Source of the DNA: Clostridiales bacterium UBA4644
Lineage (GTDB): Bacteria > Bacillota > Clostridia > Oscillospirales > Butyricicoccaceae
DNA length: 43,283 nucleotides
Assembly: GCA_002405755.1 (NCBI GenBank)
Contig: DHMK01000070.1
Location: 1,411 to 44,693 of the forward strand
Direction: 5' to 3'
The translations under genes were made by a program, and so were the position numbers. Under the pieces are notes generated by a model. That model was not told the DNA's origin. It did no database searches and saw only the letters and a program-made list of their open reading frames with translations. Shown in pieces: positions 40,187 through 43,283 of the stretch (position 1 is the stretch's first letter; every line of letters begins with the position of its first letter).

Positions 40187-40257
40187 AATATCCGTTCCTG
40201 TTTTTACATATTATTTACGATTTTCTTAAGAATTGGACGCAGATCCGGATAAAAAAA

Positions 40258-40286
40258 CGGCAGGCCCCCGAAAAAAGGGCCTGCCG
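40258..40286 (-). terminator. Terminator of the cytidylate-kinase-like gene
   Basis: A 10-bp perfect stem (40258-40267 with 40277-40286) followed on the - strand by seven T residues, 15 bp past the stop. Confidence 0.92.
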
Positions 40287-40301
40287 AAGCAGTATTTTGG
40301 C

Positions 40302-40925
40302 TTATTCCAGCGTCATTTCCCGATAGGCGCTGCGGATGATCTGGACGCAGTGATCCAGACCCAGCTTGCCGCTGTTCAGGCAGAGATCGTAGTTGGAGGC
40401 GTCTTCCCAGGCCTGATCGCAGTAATGCTGGCAGTACCGGGCCCGCTGCCGGTCGATCTCCTTGACGGTTCGCTGGATGCCCTCGGGCTTATCGCCGTAT
40501 TCCTCCACGGCCCGCTTGCAGCGCTCCTCCAGCCCGGCGCAGATATAGACCCGCAGCACATTGTAGTTTTTCTCCAGCACCCAGTCCGCGCAGCGGCCCA
40601 CGATGACGCAGGGCCCCTTGTCTGCCAGATCCCGGATGGCCTTGGCCTCCGCCAGATACACCTGATCGGAGAGGGACAGCATATTGGGATTGAAGGCGCC
40701 GCTGGAGGCGGTGGTGAAATTGGTGACGATGGAGAACAGCAGGCTCTGGGTGAGCTGCTGCTCCTGTCCACGGATGAAGTCTACCGCCAGGCCGCTTTCC
40801 TTGGCCGCCAGGTCGATCACTTCTTTATCATAAAAAGGAATGGCAAGCTCATCCGACAGCTTGCGGCCGATCTGGCGTCCGCCGCTGCCATACTGACGAC
40901 TGATGGTGATGATGCACTTTTTCAT
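40302..40925 (-). CDS. Cytidylate-kinase-like family protein
   Basis: 207 residues. The P-loop-like ISRQYGSGGRQIGRKLSDELA at the N-terminus, FYDKEVIDLAAKESGL, and CVIVGRCADWVL define the cytidylate-kinase-like family (distinct from Cmk proper, with GSGG where classic kinases have GxxxxGKS). A C-terminal helical part has RYCQHYCDQAWEDASNYDLCLNSGKLG. The true phosphate acceptor of this family is not established. Monocistronic, with a clear promoter and terminator. The ATG at 40925 has AGGAGGAC about 6 bases upstream. Confidence 0.9.
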   Translation of the reverse strand: MKKCIITISRQYGSGGRQIGRKLSDELAIPFYDKEVIDLAAKESGLAVDFIRGQEQQLTQSLLFSIVTNFTTASSGAFNPNMLSLSDQVYLAEAKAIRDLADKGPCVIVGRCADWVLEKNYNVLRVYICAGLEERCKRAVEEYGDKPEGIQRTVKEIDRQRARYCQHYCDQAWEDASNYDLCLNSGKLGLDHCVQIIRSAYREMTLE

Positions 40926-40987
40926 AAAAAGTCCTCCTCTCCGCGCTTTTGCGCCGGCCCTTCTGCCCTTGCTTTGCGCTCTGTTTT

Positions 40988-41016
40988 ATTTTACCGCGTT
41001 CCGGCGGAATTGTCAA
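40988..41016 (-). promoter_or_regulatory. Promoter of the cytidylate-kinase-like gene, with internal inverted repeat
   Basis: On the - strand, TTGACA (41011-41016), 17-bp spacer and TAAAAT (40988-40993). The spacer contains the inverted repeat TTCCGNCGGAA (40999-41009), a possible operator. Confidence 0.8.
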
Positions 41017-41081
41017 TATCTCTCAACCGCGCCTGGCGGTATTTTCCGCAGCCGGGCCGCATAGGCTTTTTCGGGAGGGTG

Positions 41082-41954
41082 ATGGGCTTGAAGCAACAAA
41101 ATCGCCTGCCAGGCCGGCTCATATCTGCGCTCGCGCTGCTTTTTCTTCTGCTGCTTTTGCTGCGGCCTGCCGTCCGTCAGGCCTTCGCCCCGGAAGAGGG
41201 CGTCACGCTGAACATCCTCATGTATCACAGCATCGTCGCCTCGGAGGCCAACGCCGGTCTCTATGCGGTGACGCTGGCGCAGCTGGAGCAGGATCTGGCG
41301 GGACTGAAGGCCCGCGGCTATCATTTTGTCAGCCCGCGCATGGTGCTGGACTATACAGACGAGGGCGCTCCCCTGCCGGAAAAGCCGGTGCTGCTGACCT
41401 TTGACGACGGCTACCGCAGCGGTCTGACCCTGCTGCCGCCGCTTTTGGAGCGCTACGGCGCTTATGCGGTGGTGGCGCCGGTGGGGAGCTATTGCGACGC
41501 CGCCTCCCGGCAGGCGGACGACAGCTCGCCCCACGGCAGCATGCGCTGGGAGGACATGGCCCAGATCGCCCGGGAGCTGCCGCAGATCACGCTGGCAAAC
41601 CATTCCTACGCCCTCCATTCCACCCGGCCCCGGCTGGGCTGCGGAAGACTGCCCGGCGAGCGCCGGGAGCGCTGGCAGCAGATCTTTCTGGAGGATACGG
41701 AAAAAATGCAGCGGGCCATGGAGGATAGCTGCGGCAGCGCGCCCTATATCTACGCCTATCCCTACGGCAATGTTCCGGAGGGGGCCGACGGGCTATTGCG
41801 GCAGCAGGGCTTTTCCATGACCTTCAGCTGCTATGAGCGGCCCTGCCTGCTGCGGCAGGGCGACCGGGACGGCTTGTTTTCCATGGGGCGCTTCAACCGG
41901 GACGGCCGGCTGCAGAGCGCGGATTTTCTGGATCGATGGGAGGAAAAGCAATGA
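41082..41954 (+). CDS. Polysaccharide deacetylase, membrane-anchored
   Basis: 290 residues. An N-terminal membrane segment (about 13-30, LISALALLFLLLLLL) precedes an NodB-homology domain: MYHSI, TFDDGYRSG (catalytic and metal Asp), NHSYALHS (metal-binding HSxxxH) and YAYPYGNVP. It likely removes acetyl groups from peptidoglycan or another extracellular glycan. The ATG at 41082 is only three bases from GGGAGG; a TTG at 41088 has nine-base spacing and may be the real start. The long open frame before 41082 is unsupported. The stop overlaps the next ATG (ATGA), coupling it to a LysM-GH18 protein. Confidence 0.9.
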   Translation: MGLKQQNRLPGRLISALALLFLLLLLLRPAVRQAFAPEEGVTLNILMYHSIVASEANAGLYAVTLAQLEQDLAGLKARGYHFVSPRMVLDYTDEGAPLPEKPVLLTFDDGYRSGLTLLPPLLERYGAYAVVAPVGSYCDAASRQADDSSPHGSMRWEDMAQIARELPQITLANHSYALHSTRPRLGCGRLPGERRERWQQIFLEDTEKMQRAMEDSCGSAPYIYAYPYGNVPEGADGLLRQQGFSMTFSCYERPCLLRQGDRDGLFSMGRFNRDGRLQSADFLDRWEEKQ

Positions 41955-43222
41955 TCATTCATGTGGTAAAGCCCGGCGAGACCATCGTCTCCATTGCCGC
42001 GCAATACGGCGTTTTGCCCGATCTGCTCTCGCTGGCCAACGGCGTGGGCGGACAGAGCCTTGTGCCGGGGCAGACGCTGGTGGTGCGCTATCCCGCAGGG
42101 ATCCTCACCGTCCAGCCGGGCGACACGCTCTATTCCATCGCCCTGCGGGAGGGCGTCTCCGTTTTGCAGCTTTGGCGGTGCAATCCGTGGCTCTGGGGCA
42201 CGGAGCGGCTCTACCCCGGGCAGACGCTGGTCACCGGCTATCAGCAGGAGCAGCAGAGCGCGCTGCTGGTCACCGGCTATGCCTATCCCTACATCCGGGA
42301 GGATCTGCTGCGGCAGACGCTGCCCTATCTTTCCGCCTGCATCCCCTTTACCTATGGCTTTACGCCGGAGGGCCGCCTGCTGCCCCTGGGCGACGGCGCG
42401 CTGCTGGCGCTGACCCGGCAATACGGCGCGGAAGGCTGGATGCATCTTTCCACGCTGACGGAGGAGGGCGGCTTTTCCTCCGCGCTGGCAGAGACGCTCC
42501 TGCAAAGCGACGCCGCCCGGGCCCGGCTGACGGAGGAGATCGCGGCGAACATGGCGGCGCAGGGCTACACCGGGCTGGATGTGGACTTTGAATATCTCCC
42601 CGGACAAAACGCTGCGGCCTATGCCGATCTCATCCGGCAGCTGCGGGAGGCGCTTTCGCCCATGGGCGCTCCGGTGACGGTGGCGCTTGCGCCCAAGACC
42701 TCCGCCGGACAGAGCGGCCTGCTCTACGAGGGCCACGATTACGCTGCGCTGGGCGCGGCGGCGGACTACTGCCTGCTGATGACCTATGAATGGGGCTATG
42801 CCTACAGCGAGCCTATGGCCGTCTCCCCGATCCCGAAGATCCGGCAGGTGCTGGACTACGCCGTCTCCGCCATCCCGGCGGAAAAGCTGCTGCTGGGCAT
42901 TTCCAGCTATGGCTACGACTGGCCCCTGCCCTATGAGCAGGGCAAGACCCGGGCCAGGAGCATCGGCTGTCAGCAGGCCATCACCATCGCCCGGGAGCAC
43001 GGAGCGGACATTCTCTTTGACGAGACGGCCCAGGCCCCCTGCTTCCGCTATACGGCGGAGGGGCAGGCCCACGAGGTCTGGTTTGAAGACGCCCGCTCCA
43101 TCCGGGCCAAGCTGGGGCTGGCGGCGCAATATGGGCTGGCGGGGGCCGGCTACTGGAACCTGATGCGCCCCTTCCCGCAAAACTGGCAGGTGCTGGATGC
43201 GCTCTGCCGCATCCGCCGGTAA
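41951..43222 (+). CDS. LysM-GH18 protein (YaaH/SleL-like)
   Basis: 423 residues. Two LysM repeats (about 2-46 IHVVKPGETIVSIAAQYGV, 51-97 LTVQPGDTLYSIALREGV) bind peptidoglycan or cortex. A GH18 domain (about 105-423) has the DxDxE catalytic motif in GLDVDFEYL (Asp210, Asp212, Glu214), MTYEWGYAYSEPMA and GAGYWNL. This is the domain order of the spore-cortex N-acetylglucosaminidases YaaH and SleL. No signal peptide is present, as in spore-coat-delivered relatives. It is coupled to the deacetylase by ATGA overlap and followed by a terminator. A role in spore germination or cortex turnover is inferred from the architecture. Confidence 0.91.
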   Translation: MIIHVVKPGETIVSIAAQYGVLPDLLSLANGVGGQSLVPGQTLVVRYPAGILTVQPGDTLYSIALREGVSVLQLWRCNPWLWGTERLYPGQTLVTGYQQEQQSALLVTGYAYPYIREDLLRQTLPYLSACIPFTYGFTPEGRLLPLGDGALLALTRQYGAEGWMHLSTLTEEGGFSSALAETLLQSDAARARLTEEIAANMAAQGYTGLDVDFEYLPGQNAAAYADLIRQLREALSPMGAPVTVALAPKTSAGQSGLLYEGHDYAALGAAADYCLLMTYEWGYAYSEPMAVSPIPKIRQVLDYAVSAIPAEKLLLGISSYGYDWPLPYEQGKTRARSIGCQQAITIAREHGADILFDETAQAPCFRYTAEGQAHEVWFEDARSIRAKLGLAAQYGLAGAGYWNLMRPFPQNWQVLDALCRIRR

Positions 43223-43235
43223 AAACGGCAAAAAG

Positions 43236-43262
43236 AAAGAGACGCACAGGGCGTCTCTTTTT
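43236..43262 (+). terminator. Intrinsic terminator after the LysM-GH18 gene
   Basis: A 10-bp perfect stem (43236-43245 with 43251-43260), 5-base loop and a T-tract, 13 bp past the stop. The last 20 bases of the window hold no gene. Confidence 0.9.
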
Positions 43263-43283
43263 GAGACTGTCGAAAAACCGCTT

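Noticed and set aside
40233..41081. N-terminal extension of the polysaccharide deacetylase frame
   Set aside because: It is antisense to the cytidylate-kinase-like gene, and the membrane anchor plus ribosome site place the start at 41082 or 41088.

Overview
The window looks like chromosome of a high-GC, Gram-positive gut-type Clostridia, most likely Oscillospiraceae. The reasons are the GC-rich coding sequence, sigma-A promoters with 16-17 bp spacers, strong AGGAGG ribosome sites, SLH-anchored surface proteins, a LytTR/GHKL two-component pair, a DUF5685-type protein and a LysM-GH18 (YaaH/SleL-like) protein. This placement is inferred from gene content, not from a marker gene.

Layout. (1) 2-7039 (+): a tightly coupled aromatic amino-acid operon, aroB(partial)-aroA-aroC-pheA-aroE/aroK fusion-aroQ-aminotransferase. 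It covers every shikimate step after DAHP synthase, then prephenate dehydratase and a final transaminase. (2) 7097-8473 (-): an NfeD/SPFH membrane pair. (3) 8646-20328 (-): a surface locus of five exported proteins carrying four cohesin-like domains, two dockerin-like domains and two sets of SLH anchors, with no carbohydrate-active enzyme. One member combines a cysteine-peptidase-like domain, BspA-type leucine-rich repeats, a cohesin and a dockerin. (4) 20504-22485 (-): a LytTR response regulator and a GHKL sensor kinase whose frame is broken by one TGA. The regulator gene and the cohesin-SLH gene share the same promoter layout and an identical 22-bp palindrome that overlaps a second hairpin, which suggests that the two-component system and the cohesin locus are co-regulated. 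(5) 22789-25741 (+): obg, a lipoprotein, a structured non-coding stretch and a methyltransferase.

(6) 25991-29283: a compact integrated element of about 3.2 kb in the 3' half of a tRNA-Pro(CGG) gene, bounded by 48-bp direct repeats. It encodes a ribbon-helix-helix protein, a Rep with the HUH-endonuclease plus superfamily-3-helicase layout of CRESS-DNA viruses, a small excisionase-like protein and a tyrosine integrase. Directly before rep is a perfect 8-bp stem whose loop carries TAGTATTAC, the nonanucleotide of circovirus origins. Paired GTTAGA repeats lie inside both ends and look like integrase arm sites. This is the most striking part of the window.

(7) 29457-43222: mostly housekeeping and envelope genes. 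These are an M20 amidohydrolase, a GntR(YtrA)-ABC-permease-amidase-VanZ operon, a MATE exporter, a CNNM/CorC-type protein, a zinc-ribbon/DUF5685/J-domain operon, a cytidylate-kinase-like protein, and a polysaccharide deacetylase coupled to a LysM-GH18 protein. All calls come from reading the sequence; no database search was run.
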